Below are positions 34,172-42,618 of a DNA stretch of 64,000 nucleotides, piece by piece. A program made the position numbers and the translations under genes. Numbering within the stretch: the first letter of the stretch is position 1; each line of letters opens with the position of its first letter. This DNA comes from Pseudomonadota bacterium (lineage in GTDB: Bacteria > Myxococcota_A > UBA9160 > SZUA-336). Below the pieces are notes generated by a model that saw nothing but the letters and a program-made list of their open reading frames with translations, was not told where the DNA came from and did not search any database. Where the stretch lies: positions 1-64,000 of the forward strand of contig QJZC01000038.1 in assembly GCA_003247575.1 (NCBI GenBank), in the 5' to 3' direction.

Positions 34172-35206
34172 ATGAAGTCGTGGTTGCTCTGTCTATCCAT
34201 CGCAAGCGTGCTCAGCTTCGCACCGGGCGCACGCGCGACGACCTTGAAGATCGCCGCGATCGTCCCCGACGGCACGACCTGGATGACCGCCATGCGCGCC
34301 GGAGCGAAGGAGATCGAGCAGCGCACCGAAGGGCGAGTCGTGCTCAAGTTCTATCCGGGCGGCGTCATGGGCGACGGTGCCAGCGTGCTGCGCAAGATGC
34401 GAGTCGGGCAGCTCCACGGTGGCGCCTTCACCGTCGGCAGTCTCACCGACCTGTATGGCGACGCAGAGGTCTACAGCCTTCCGTTCTTGTTCGAGTCGTA
34501 CGAAGAGGTGGACTTCGTGCGCCAGAAACTCGACCCCATGCTTCAGACGGGCTTCGAGCAGGCGGGACTGATCGCACTCAGCATCAGTGAGGGCGGCTTC
34601 GCGCACATCTTGTCGCAGGAGCCCGTTCGCGCAATCGCAGATCTGCAGCAGCGCAAGGTATGGTCACAAGAGCACGACACGATGAGTCAGGTCGCGTGGC
34701 AGATCGCAGGCGTATCGCCGGTACCCTTGTCGCTCGCCGACGTATTCACAGCACTCCAGACCGGACTCGTCGACACCGTAGCGGGGCCGCCAGTCGGAGC
34801 GATCGCCTTCCAGTGGCACACCAAGGTGCGTTACCTGACGGACGTTCCACTCAGCTACATCACTGGCATTCTCGCCATCGATGCACGAGCGTGGAATAAG
34901 ATCGCCTCCGCCGACCAGACCGTCGTCCGAGAAGTGATCGATCGCGTGTCCCACGACCTGGACGAGGAGACGCGCGCGAGCGACCGGGATGCACGCGAGG
35001 CGCTGCGCAATCAAGGCCTCGAGTTCGTGAAGCCGAGCCCGGACGAGCTCGTGCGCTGGCGCGCCATCGCCGATGCCACAGCCAAGCGGCTCTCCGAAGA
35101 CGGGAGCTACTCGAAGGACATGCTGCACCAGCTGCGCAGCCTGATCGACGAGTACCGCACGAGCGAGCGCGAGGCAGCCGCCGTCCCGGCCAAGCCGACC
35201 CCATGA
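34172..35206 (+). CDS. dctP: TRAP transporter periplasmic substrate-binding protein
   Basis: 344 residues. The signal peptide is MKSWLLCLSIASVLSF ending at ARA. The DctP/TeaA fold is recognised by LKIAAIVPDGTTWM, YPGGVMGDGASVLRKMRVGQ, SLPFLFESYEEVDFV and FTALQTGLVDTVAGP. It delivers an organic acid to the DctQM membrane permease. The usual carboxylate-binding Arg of many DctP proteins lies in a GR/KxxR region; here FAHILSQEPVRAI occupies that region, so the binding mode may differ. ATG at 34172 has GGAG with 7-nt spacing. The dctQ start overlaps its stop by 4 nt. Confidence 0.93.
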   Translation: MKSWLLCLSIASVLSFAPGARATTLKIAAIVPDGTTWMTAMRAGAKEIEQRTEGRVVLKFYPGGVMGDGASVLRKMRVGQLHGGAFTVGSLTDLYGDAEVYSLPFLFESYEEVDFVRQKLDPMLQTGFEQAGLIALSISEGGFAHILSQEPVRAIADLQQRKVWSQEHDTMSQVAWQIAGVSPVPLSLADVFTALQTGLVDTVAGPPVGAIAFQWHTKVRYLTDVPLSYITGILAIDARAWNKIASADQTVVREVIDRVSHDLDEETRASDRDAREALRNQGLEFVKPSPDELVRWRAIADATAKRLSEDGSYSKDMLHQLRSLIDEYRTSEREAAAVPAKPTP

Positions 35207-35724
35207 CCCAGAAGCCGCTGGCTCCCGCGGCCCTACTCGACAAGAGCCTGCGCGCGCTCCACTTCATCGAGGACGGCCTACTCAGCCTGCTACTCACGAG
35301 CCTGATCGCGCTCGCGTGCACACAGATCCTGCTGCGCAACGTGTGGGACACGGGCCTGGTGTGGATCGGCCCCCTACTGCGCTACCTGGTGCTCTGGGTC
35401 GGCCTGCTCGGTGCGCTCTGTGCCACGCGAACGCGCGAGCACATCGCGATCGACGCGCTCGGACGGCTGCTGAGTCCACCTTGGCGCAGCTGTGCAGACG
35501 TGCTCACACTCGCATTCAGCGCCGGTGTCTGCGGGACCATCGCACATCACGCGGCACGCATGGTCGCGTTCGATCGCGAGAGTGGGGCGACAGCCTTCGG
35601 GGACGTACCCGTGTGGATCTTGGAGTGCGCCATCCCGATCGCTTTCGGCGGCATGGCCCTACGCTTCGGTCTGCGCCTCGTCACCAGCGCGGTCAGCGCC
35701 TGGCGCACGCACGCCGCACCATGA
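35203..35724 (+). CDS. dctQ: TRAP transporter small membrane subunit
   Basis: 173 residues with four predicted membrane segments, the standard DctQ topology. Conserved pieces include CTQILLRNVWDTGLVWI in segment 1-2 and GALCATRTREHIAIDAL, matching the typical GA..A.r...HI.vd region. ATG at 35203 overlaps the dctP stop (ATGA), and the dctM ATG overlaps its own stop in the same way, so the three subunits are translated together. Confidence 0.92.
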   Translation: MTQKPLAPAALLDKSLRALHFIEDGLLSLLLTSLIALACTQILLRNVWDTGLVWIGPLLRYLVLWVGLLGALCATRTREHIAIDALGRLLSPPWRSCADVLTLAFSAGVCGTIAHHAARMVAFDRESGATAFGDVPVWILECAIPIAFGGMALRFGLRLVTSAVSAWRTHAAP

Positions 35725-37007
35725 GCGTAGCGCTCCCATTGCTGCTGGGGCTGCTCGCCCTGCTCGGCGCGCCACTGTTCGCGATCATTGCCGCCGGCGC
35801 CCTCTACGGATTCTGGTACGAAGAGATCGACCTCTCCGTAGTGGCGATCGAGATCCTCCGGCTCGCGGATCTGCCCGTGCTGAGTGCCATTCCGCTGTTC
35901 ACGTTCGCAGGCTACGTGCTCGGAGAGAGCCAGGCCCCAGCACGGCTGGTGCAGCTGACGGATGCGTGCCTCGGGCGGCTGCGTGGCGGTCTCGCGATCG
36001 TCGCGCTCGCGAGCTGCGCCCTGTTCACTGCGTTCACCGGCGCATCCGGCGTGACCATCGTCGCGCTCGGAGCCCTGCTCTACCCCGCCCTTCGCCAAGC
36101 CGACTACCCCGACAAGTTCAGTCTGGGCTTGGTGACCTCGTCGGGCAGCCTGGGACTGCTCTTTGCGCCGGCACTCCCGCTGATCCTCTACGGAGTCGTC
36201 GCACAGCAGATGGGACTCGACGACCCACCCAGCATCGAGGATCTGTTTCGCGCAGGCCTGCTCCCCGGACTGCTGATGCTCGTGCTGCTCGGAGCATACG
36301 GAATGTGGATGGACCATGGACAGGTCGAGCGCGAGCCCTTCTCGTGGAGCCGGGCAGGGCGTGCGCTGCGCCAGAGCAGCTGGGAGCTGCCCCTACCCTT
36401 CGTCGTGCTCGGTGGAATCTACTCCGGCACGTTCGTCGTTTCGGAAGCGGCGGCTGTGACCGCCCTCTACGTGCTGATCGTCGAAGTGGCGATCCGCGGC
36501 GAGGTCCCGCTCCGGTCGCTACCGAAGGTGATGCGAGAGTCGATGGTGCTCGTCGGCGCCATTCTCGTCATTCTGGGTGTGTCGCTCGCGTCGACCAACT
36601 ACATGATCGACACCGAGGTCCCCACGCGACTGTTCGCGACCATCCGCACCTACGTGTCCTCTCCGCTCACCTTTCTGATGCTGCTCAACATCTTCCTCTT
36701 GATCCTGGGGACCTTGCTCGACATCTTCTCGGCCATCGTACTGGTGATTCCGATCATCCTGCCCGTCGCCCAGAGTTACGGAATCCACCCGGTTCACCTG
36801 GGGATCGTGTTCCTGGCGAACATGCAGATCGGCTACATCACGCCACCGGTCGGAATGAACCTCTTCATCGCAAGCCATCGCTTCAAGCGGCCGGTGCTCG
36901 AGCTCTACACGGCCGCGCTCCCCTTCTGTGGCCTGCTGATCCTGGCCGTGCTGGTCATCACCTACTGGCCGAATCTCAGCCTGTACTTGCTTTCACCCAC
37001 CCCCTGA
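35721..37007 (+). CDS. dctM: TRAP transporter large permease subunit
   Basis: 428 residues with about 12 membrane segments. DctM signatures are AIPLFTFAGYVLGES, CALFTAFTGASGVTIVALG, GLVTSSGSLGLLFAPALPLI and the late NMQIGYITPPVGMNLFIA. It uses the sodium or proton gradient to import the substrate delivered by DctP. The frame is open upstream from 35316, but the ATG at 35721 overlaps the dctQ stop and fits the family start. Confidence 0.94.
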   Translation: MSVALPLLLGLLALLGAPLFAIIAAGALYGFWYEEIDLSVVAIEILRLADLPVLSAIPLFTFAGYVLGESQAPARLVQLTDACLGRLRGGLAIVALASCALFTAFTGASGVTIVALGALLYPALRQADYPDKFSLGLVTSSGSLGLLFAPALPLILYGVVAQQMGLDDPPSIEDLFRAGLLPGLLMLVLLGAYGMWMDHGQVEREPFSWSRAGRALRQSSWELPLPFVVLGGIYSGTFVVSEAAAVTALYVLIVEVAIRGEVPLRSLPKVMRESMVLVGAILVILGVSLASTNYMIDTEVPTRLFATIRTYVSSPLTFLMLLNIFLLILGTLLDIFSAIVLVIPIILPVAQSYGIHPVHLGIVFLANMQIGYITPPVGMNLFIASHRFKRPVLELYTAALPFCGLLILAVLVITYWPNLSLYLLSPTP

Positions 37008-37037
37008 TGCACGTTCCTCGAACGAGGGGGACGGCAG

Positions 37038-37496
37038 ATGGCGGGTAGGTATTTCGAGGAGCTCGCGGTCGGGGACTGCTTCGATCACCAACCGGGACGG
37101 ACGGTGACCGAGACCGACAACCTGCTCTTCAGCACGCTCTCGATGAACCCGCAGCCCCTGCATCTCGACGCAGCCTTCGCCGCGCAGACCGAGTTCGGCC
37201 AGCGCTTGGTCAACAGCCTCTTCACGCTCTCCTTGACCGTAGGGCTCTCGGTGGGCGACACCACGCTCGGTACCACCGTCGGCAATCTCGGCTTCGAGTC
37301 CATCACGTTTCCCAAGCCCGTATTCATCGGCGATACCCTCTACGCACAGACCGAAGTCATCGCAGTCCGAGAATCGAAGTCACGTCCGAGCCAAGGGATC
37401 GTCACATTCGAACACCGTGCAAAGAACCAGCGTGGCGAGCTGGTCGTACGCTGTCGCCGCGCAGCGCTGATGCACAAACGTCCGGGTACGGCGTAG
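37038..37496 (+). CDS. MaoC-like hydratase (mesaconyl-CoA hydratase type)
   Basis: 152 residues with a single hot-dog fold. [20 protein letters not shown] begins the domain. The hydratase-2 catalytic region is modified: [20 protein letters not shown] carries the Asn and His of the Dx4(S/T)xNxxPxH motif. The [18 protein letters not shown] segment is typical of the mesaconyl-CoA or 2-methylfumaryl-CoA hydratase subgroup. It would add water to an enoyl-CoA or a dicarboxylic enoyl-CoA. ATG at 37038 follows a G-rich ribosome-binding site. A CitE-like lyase lies 24 nt downstream; this pairing is known from beta-methylmalyl-CoA and citramalyl-CoA pathways. Confidence 0.85.
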   Translation: MAGRYFEELAVGDCFDHQPGRTVTETDNLLFSTLSMNPQPLHLDAAFAAQTEFGQRLVNSLFTLSLTVGLSVGDTTLGTTVGNLGFESITFPKPVFIGDTLYAQTEVIAVRESKSRPSQGIVTFEHRAKNQRGELVVRCRRAALMHKRPGTA

Positions 37497-37520
37497 CGTT
37501 TTCGAAGGAGTCCCCGCTGC

Positions 37521-38393
37521 ATGCGATCCCTGCACTTCGTTCCCGCCGCCAAGCGGCGCATGCTCGACCACGCTCTCGACTCGAACGCGGATGCATTGAT
37601 CCTCGATCTCGAGGATTCGGTCTCGCCGGAAGCCAAGATCGAAGCACGCACGGAGATCTGCCGCTGGCTACACGAGGTCGACTTCGGCACCAAGACGCGC
37701 ATCGTGCGAATCAACGCCCTCGCGACCCCGTGGGGCGAAGACGATCTGGCCGCTCTCAGCGAGTGCGCGCCCGATCTGTTCATGGTCCCGAAGGTCGAGA
37801 CCCCCTACGATCTCGAGCGCATCGATGCCCAGCTGCGCCGCCTTCCCCACCCGCCGGAAGAGGAACCCGGGTTGATTCCGATTGCCACCGAGACACCCGC
37901 TGCCGTGCTCGGAGTCGCGGACATCGCACGGGCGCCACGCGTGCGCGCGCTCACATGGGGAGCCGAGGACCTGTCGGCCGCACTCGGTGCACAGCGAACG
38001 CGCGATCGCTCGGGCCGTTACCTCGAGGTCTTTCGGCTGGCGCGCAGCCTCGCGTTGCTGGCGGCCTCGGCTGCGCGCATCGACGCCATCGATGGAGTCT
38101 TCGTCGACTTCGAGAATCTCGACGGGCTACGCGAGGAGTCCGACAACGCCGCCGCCCAGGGATTCACCGGCAAGATGACGATCCATCCCAATCAGATCGA
38201 CATCGTCAACCAGGCCTTCACCCCGACCGCCGAAGCGGTCGCAGAGGCGACAGAGCTGCTCGAAGCCTACGAGACTCATCGCAGATCGGGGCACATGGCG
38301 TTTCGCTTTCGCGGCGAGATGGTGGACGCGCCCCATCTGGAGCGCGCACGGCGTCTCCTGCTCCGCAGCAGGAAACCTCTCGACAGCGCCTGA
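37521..38393 (+). CDS. CitE-like acyl-CoA lyase (HpcH/HpaI aldolase family)
   Basis: 290 residues, a TIM-barrel lyase of the CitE/malyl-CoA lyase group. RSLHFVPAAKRRMLDHALD and ALILDLEDSVSPEAK hold the first barrel strands and acidic residues. RIVRINALATPWGEDDL carries the conserved Arg. FMVPKVETPYDLERID and VFVDFENLDGLREE carry the metal-binding Glu and Asp. The C-terminal GFTGKMTIHPNQIDIVN is the family signature. These enzymes split malyl-, beta-methylmalyl- or citramalyl-CoA, or act as thioesterases. AAGGAG precedes the ATG at 37521. Together with the MaoC and TRAP genes it suggests use of a C4-C5 dicarboxylate; the exact substrate is open. Confidence 0.88.
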   Translation: MRSLHFVPAAKRRMLDHALDSNADALILDLEDSVSPEAKIEARTEICRWLHEVDFGTKTRIVRINALATPWGEDDLAALSECAPDLFMVPKVETPYDLERIDAQLRRLPHPPEEEPGLIPIATETPAAVLGVADIARAPRVRALTWGAEDLSAALGAQRTRDRSGRYLEVFRLARSLALLAASAARIDAIDGVFVDFENLDGLREESDNAAAQGFTGKMTIHPNQIDIVNQAFTPTAEAVAEATELLEAYETHRRSGHMAFRFRGEMVDAPHLERARRLLLRSRKPLDSA

Positions 38394-38493
38394 TCGCGCG
38401 CCCGCCGGCCTGCGGAGAGGTCACTCTTCGCCGCCGCTCCCCACCGAAGAGAAACTCCGCCACTCTGGTATCATCCCGAGACGAGGAGGGAGC

Positions 38494-39105
38494 ATGCACA
38501 ACCCGTACGAATCTCGGCCCGCGCTCACCTCGCGCTGGTGCGCACGCGCGTCACACCTCTGCCTGGCGCTCGGGCTCGCGTCGGCATGCTCGCTGATCCA
38601 ACCCGAGCCAGAGCTACCCCTGTATCCCGGGGCGGGGCGGCGTCCGATCAACCCCTATGGTGAGCCGCCGGACCTACCCACGCCTCCAATCGTTTCCGGC
38701 GAAAGCGCGTTGGCCATCGCCCTGCGCGATCAGGAACTGCTGCGCCACGTGCAGCGAATCGACGCCAAGTACTCGGGACGTCGACGACAGTCGCTCGCAT
38801 GGACCGGACGCGCCCGCTTCGAGAACCAACTCGCGAGTGACGAGGAGGCCGAAGGCTCCGAGAGTAGATCGCCGTCCGAAAACGAGGGCGAAGCAGGACA
38901 GCCGACCGATCTCCGCCAGAGTGAGGAAGAGCTGCTACGTGCGATCGAAGCGGACGGGGGCTACTGGAAGGTCGCCATCGCATCGAATGTTCGCGAGACG
39001 AACATCTTCTACGAGTGCGAGCTCGTGCTGTCTACCCAGGGCAAACCGCTGATCGAATTCCGGACGAACGAGTCGTGTGGATGGAAGGGAGACAAGGGAC
39101 GCTGA
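38494..39105 (+). CDS. Lipoprotein of unknown function
   Basis: 203 residues. The signal ends in LGLASACSLI, a lipobox. The mature protein starts with a Pro-rich, disordered-looking part (PEPELPLYPGAGRRPINPYG), has a helical stretch (ALAIALRDQELLRHVQRIDA) and an acidic linker (EEAEGSESRSPSENEGE), and ends in a beta-rich piece with two cysteines (YECELVLS and NESCGWKGD). No family recognised. ATG at 38494 follows GGAGGGAGC, a strong ribosome-binding site. It is monocistronic: upstream is CitE with a 100-nt gap, and downstream a convergent gene. Confidence 0.65.
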   Translation: MHNPYESRPALTSRWCARASHLCLALGLASACSLIQPEPELPLYPGAGRRPINPYGEPPDLPTPPIVSGESALAIALRDQELLRHVQRIDAKYSGRRRQSLAWTGRARFENQLASDEEAEGSESRSPSENEGEAGQPTDLRQSEEELLRAIEADGGYWKVAIASNVRETNIFYECELVLSTQGKPLIEFRTNESCGWKGDKGR

Positions 39106-39106
39106 G

Positions 39107-39138
39107 GCCGACTGGGCCAAACGCCGACGGGGCCAAAC
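39107..39138. repeat. 16-nt tandem duplication
   Basis: GCCGACTGGGCCAAAC at 39107-39122 is followed directly by GCCGACGGGGCCAAAC at 39123-39138, with one mismatch. It lies just past the stop of the lipoprotein gene. Confidence 0.75.
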
Positions 39139-39203
39139 CCGATCAGCGCCATCCTGTCCCAAGTCTGGGCGTCGTCGGGACCGCAGGCCGACACTAAAGG
39201 GGA

Positions 39204-39224
39204 GCGCGGACTTTGGATCCGCGC
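39204..39224. terminator. Hairpin between convergent genes
   Basis: GCGCGGA, a 7-nt loop CTTTGGA, then TCCGCGC: a 7-bp perfect stem in the 141-nt gap between the genes ending at 39105 and 39247. No T-tract. Confidence 0.4.
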
Positions 39225-39226
39225 CA

Positions 39227-39277
39227 AACTGCACTGAAGAGGGAGACTAGCGCCGACCCTGTGCAACTGCACTGAAG
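39227..39277. repeat. Direct repeat of 13 nt with 38-nt period at a gene's 3' end
   Basis: AACTGCACTGAAG occurs at 39227-39239 and 39265-39277. Weaker similarity continues into the following 20 nt of each copy. The second copy encodes part of the C-terminus of the HPF-like protein; the first lies past its stop. Confidence 0.7.
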
Positions 39278-40176
39278 CGCGAGCCTAGCCCTGACTCATC
39301 CTGCGGCCTCACGGATGCGATCGCCCAGAATGCGATCTCGTCTTCGGTGGCCGAAGTCGCCGGCAGGATGTCCTGTTCAGGCTGAATCTGTGCCGCAGAT
39401 CGGATCTCGGCGGGGGCAGACTGAGTCAGCGCGGGTCCAGCAGGACTGGACGCAACCGCAGCGGTCACCTGCTCTTTCGCCTTCTCGAGGGTAGAGGCAA
39501 CCACCGCAGGCAGAACCTCTGTCGTGCTGAGGGAGCTCGAGCTCGCCTGGTACCAGAAGAGGCCCGCACCCACGAGGGCGAACACGGAACCGCTGACCAC
39601 GAGCGGCCGCATGATCCCCGCAACGCGACGCCGCTTCGGGCGTGCCGACGGAGCGACCGCACGGGCCGCCCTGGAAGTGCTCGCACGGCCAGCCACTGAC
39701 ACGATCGAGCTGCGTGCATCCCTCACGCGGTCCATCAGGGAGCCGACGGGCTCCAAGACCCCCTGCATGGAGTCCGTGAGCCGCTCCATGGGCGAAAGCA
39801 CGGCGCCGCCCGACGCGTCCATGCCGCTCACACCCATCGGAGCCACCGGCTCGCGCCGCTGTTGAGCAGGAGGTTGCGCATTGAGCGCATAGGCGACGTT
39901 GCGCTCGAACGCATCCAGTGCGTCGTTGAGCGCTCGCTCTCGGGCCGTGTGCTCCCGCACCGCCGTCAGCTGACACTTCTTTATGACGCCCGCGATGCGC
40001 ACCTCGGTGCAACCGGCCTCGCCGGGAGCGAGTTCGCGCGAGACGATCTCGACTCGGTCGGCGCCGCCGCCTTCACCCGCCATGGCTTCGAGGCGAGCCT
40101 CTACCCGAGACCGATCATCTTCACTCAGCCAATCGATGGAACGCCAGGTAACTCTCACGCGGCTATCATGCCGCAT
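39247..40176 (-). CDS. Membrane protein with N-terminal HPF/RaiA-like domain
   Basis: 309 residues. Residues 1-100 follow the beta-alpha-beta-beta-beta-alpha pattern of ribosome-hibernation factors: strand VRVTWRSI, helix DDRSRVEARLEAMA, strand DRVEIVSREL, strand TEVRIAGVIKKCQLTAV, helix ALNDALDAFERNVAYAL. A linker holds a possible amphipathic helix (MERLTDSMQGVLEPVGSLMD) and a basic patch (ARPKRRRVAG). It is followed by one membrane segment (VVSGSVFALVGAGLFWYQ, about 195-215) and an Ala/Ser-rich periplasmic tail. ATG at 40176 is chosen because it starts the first strand; the frame opens at 40215. The HPF resemblance is by secondary structure and weak sequence similarity. I know of no described membrane-anchored HPF of this kind. 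Confidence 0.6.
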   Translation of the reverse strand: MRHDSRVRVTWRSIDWLSEDDRSRVEARLEAMAGEGGGADRVEIVSRELAPGEAGCTEVRIAGVIKKCQLTAVREHTARERALNDALDAFERNVAYALNAQPPAQQRREPVAPMGVSGMDASGGAVLSPMERLTDSMQGVLEPVGSLMDRVRDARSSIVSVAGRASTSRAARAVAPSARPKRRRVAGIMRPLVVSGSVFALVGAGLFWYQASSSSLSTTEVLPAVVASTLEKAKEQVTAAVASSPAGPALTQSAPAEIRSAAQIQPEQDILPATSATEDEIAFWAIASVRPQDESGLGSRFSAVAQGRR

Positions 40177-40320
40177 TCGGCTCGATCCGAAAATGCCGCA
40201 TCCCCCACGGTGCACGATTTTCCTTCACCAAGCGCGCAAAAATCGCATGTAAGAAGATTCTCGCCGCTAAATTGCCGCAACTAGAGAGCAAGCCAGATTA
40301 ATCTTCGGTGAGCAGAACGC

Positions 40321-42537
40321 TCAGTCTGGCCGCCCGACGGACCGGAGCAGGGACTCGAGCCGCGTGCAGCGCACCTGGTTTCGATCTCGGTTCACTATCC
40401 GGTCGAGCTCTTCGGGGTGGCCGACGATCACACATACGTCCCTCGCACGCGAAATGGCTGTGTATAGCCATGAGCGCTGGAGGATCCTCGGTCCAGCACT
40501 CGGGTGCACCGGTATGACCACTATCCGCGCCTCGCTGCCCTGGAACTTGTGGACCGTCAGCGCATAGGCCAGCTCCAAGTCGTTGCGCTCTACGTCGAGA
40601 TCCACGAGGCGGTCCGGCGCTTCGAAACGGACGCAGAGCGAGCGCCCCTCCAGTCGCTCCACCGTTCCCAAATCCCCGTTGAAGATGCCGAGTTCATACG
40701 CATTGCGCGTCTGAATCACTTTGTCGCCAGGGCGAATTCGGCCACCTGAACCGACCTGATCGGACTCGTTCGCTGGTAGTGAAGGTACGTAGACTGAATT
40801 CAGGCGAGCCTGCAATGCGATGTTGAGCGAGGCACAGGACAGCTCGGTACGCAGCCGCAATGGCACCAAAACCTGTTGCTCACGTAGAGGATCGGTTCCG
40901 TACTTGCGCGGAAGTCGCTCACAAGCCAGCTCGATCACGGTGTCTCGGATGTCGGAGACGTGGCGACGCTCCAGAACGAAGAAGTCGCGTGCATGCCCGT
41001 TATCGACCCAGATGCGTTCGCCACGTCGAATTCGGTGGCAGTTCTGAATGATCCAGCCTTCGTCCTGCCGCTTGATCTCGTCGAGCTCGGCGTACGGAAT
41101 ACAGCCGGAGCGGATCATGTCGCCAAGCACGTTCCCGGGCCCAACCGCAGGAAGTTGCTGCACGTCCCCGACCAGAATCAAACGCGCCGAATTCGGCACC
41201 GCCTCGAGTAGCTGCGACATCAGCTGCACGTCCATCATGCTCACCTCGTCGAGGATCAAGAGGTCGAGCTCCAACGGTTGTTCAGCAGAGCGCGCAAAGC
41301 CGAAACGATCCCCGAGGTAGATGGGCTCCAGCAGCCGATGCACCGTCTGCGCACTCCGCCCCGTCTGCTCCGTGATCCGCTTGGCGGCCTTGCCGGTCGG
41401 CGCCGCCAGCTCGATCCGGGCATCGGGAAAGGCATCGAGAATGCGCCGAATGGTGTAGGTCTTGCCCGTCCCCGGTGGCCCCGTGAGCACGAAGACCCCC
41501 TCCGTGAGCGCCCGCTCGAGCGCCCGCGCCTGATCTCGCGCCAACCCGCTCGCATCCAGGCTACCTGGAGCGGGTCGGGCTCCCGCGAGAGCCCGCAGCC
41601 GGCGGGCGATGTCCTGCTCCGCCTCGGCGAGCGGGGTGAGCGCCACGAGGCCCAGGTCGCGCCGACACGTTCCATCGGTGAGGACTGCCTCGATGCCCTC
41701 GCCTACGAGACCCGCGCGTACGCCGAGCAGCTCGGAGACGTAGGTGGCGAGGGTGATCTCCCGCAAACATGTGTGCCCCTGCCCCGTCGCCTCGCGGCCC
41801 AGCACGTGAAGAATGCCGGCTCGAACGCGGCGCGGGTCCTCGGGAGCGACTCCGGTGCGACGCGCGATCGCATCCGCGGTCGCGAAGCCGATCCCGCGCA
41901 CGCGTTCCACCAGCGCGTAGGGCTCCTCGCGCACGCGCGCTTCGGCCTCCTTGCCGTAACGCTCGACGATCCGTTCCGCCGTCGTCCGCGGCACCTTGAG
42001 CCCAGCAAACAGCCCTGCGAGGGCGACGTGCTGCGCCTCCAGGTCCTCGGAAGCCAGCAGCTGGTCCGCCAGCCCCTGCGCGAGTGCCGGTCGCATCCCC
42101 TGCACCTCGCGCGCGACACGATCCGGATCCGTGCGACACACCTCCAAAGCCTCGGACGCGTACTTCTCGACCAAGCGCTGAGACAGCTTGGGACCGATGC
42201 CGGGCCCGTGCTGCATCAAGTAGGCGCGAATCCCCGCGGGGTCCTGCGGGTAGAGCGGGCGATAGCTCCGAAACGCGAACTGGCGCCCATACCGAGCGTC
42301 GCTCACCCAGGCCCCGTGGAACTGGTAGCGCAGGCCAACCTCGGGCCGAGACAGCCTTCCCTTGACGATGCTGCCGTCATCCAGCTTCGCGATGCAGAAG
42401 CCTTCGCGCTGAAAGCGAACGTGAGCGAGCACCCCCTCGTGCTGGTCCGCACGCACTTCCCCGGCTCCGACCCTTCGATGGGGCTCGGGAGCATCGAAAG
42501 CCAGGGGCCGCTGCAGGTCTGCTTCCTCGGAGCTCAC
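40321..42537 (-). CDS. recD2: RecD2-type DNA helicase
   Basis: 738 residues, the RecD2 size and layout. The N-terminal OB-like part starts EGVLAHVRFQREGFCIAKL. Helix-hairpin-helix segments include HGPGIGPKLSQRLVEKY and RVRGIGFATADAIARRTG. The SF1B motor has Walker A LTGPPGTGKTYTI (Lys359), the Walker B region LLILDEVSMMDVQLM, GDVQQLPAVGPGNVL and the C-terminal YALTVHKFQGSEA with a final YTAISRARDVCVIVG. It unwinds DNA 5' to 3' in repair, independently of RecBC. The start is GTG at 42537. The upstream FadL gene on the same strand is insulated by a strong hairpin. Confidence 0.94.
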   Translation of the reverse strand: MSSEEADLQRPLAFDAPEPHRRVGAGEVRADQHEGVLAHVRFQREGFCIAKLDDGSIVKGRLSRPEVGLRYQFHGAWVSDARYGRQFAFRSYRPLYPQDPAGIRAYLMQHGPGIGPKLSQRLVEKYASEALEVCRTDPDRVAREVQGMRPALAQGLADQLLASEDLEAQHVALAGLFAGLKVPRTTAERIVERYGKEAEARVREEPYALVERVRGIGFATADAIARRTGVAPEDPRRVRAGILHVLGREATGQGHTCLREITLATYVSELLGVRAGLVGEGIEAVLTDGTCRRDLGLVALTPLAEAEQDIARRLRALAGARPAPGSLDASGLARDQARALERALTEGVFVLTGPPGTGKTYTIRRILDAFPDARIELAAPTGKAAKRITEQTGRSAQTVHRLLEPIYLGDRFGFARSAEQPLELDLLILDEVSMMDVQLMSQLLEAVPNSARLILVGDVQQLPAVGPGNVLGDMIRSGCIPYAELDEIKRQDEGWIIQNCHRIRRGERIWVDNGHARDFFVLERRHVSDIRDTVIELACERLPRKYGTDPLREQQVLVPLRLRTELSCASLNIALQARLNSVYVPSLPANESDQVGSGGRIRPGDKVIQTRNAYELGIFNGDLGTVERLEGRSLCVRFEAPDRLVDLDVERNDLELAYALTVHKFQGSEARIVVIPVHPSAGPRILQRSWLYTAISRARDVCVIVGHPEELDRIVNRDRNQVRCTRLESLLRSVGRPD

Positions 42538-42583
42538 CGTATCGCATTCTGGGAGCGAATCGGTGCTCGCACAAGCTCGGCCC

Positions 42584-42615
42584 CCTCGGGAGCCCCAGTA
42601 GAGGGGCTCCCGAGG
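42584..42615 (-). terminator. Perfect 13-bp hairpin terminator of the FadL-family gene
   Basis: CCTCGGGAGCCCC, a 6-nt loop AGTAGA, then GGGGCTCCCGAGG. It starts 4 nt after the stop of the FadL-like gene on the minus strand and lies 47 nt upstream of the recD2 start. No U-tract follows. Confidence 0.7.
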
Positions 42616-42618
42616 CTC

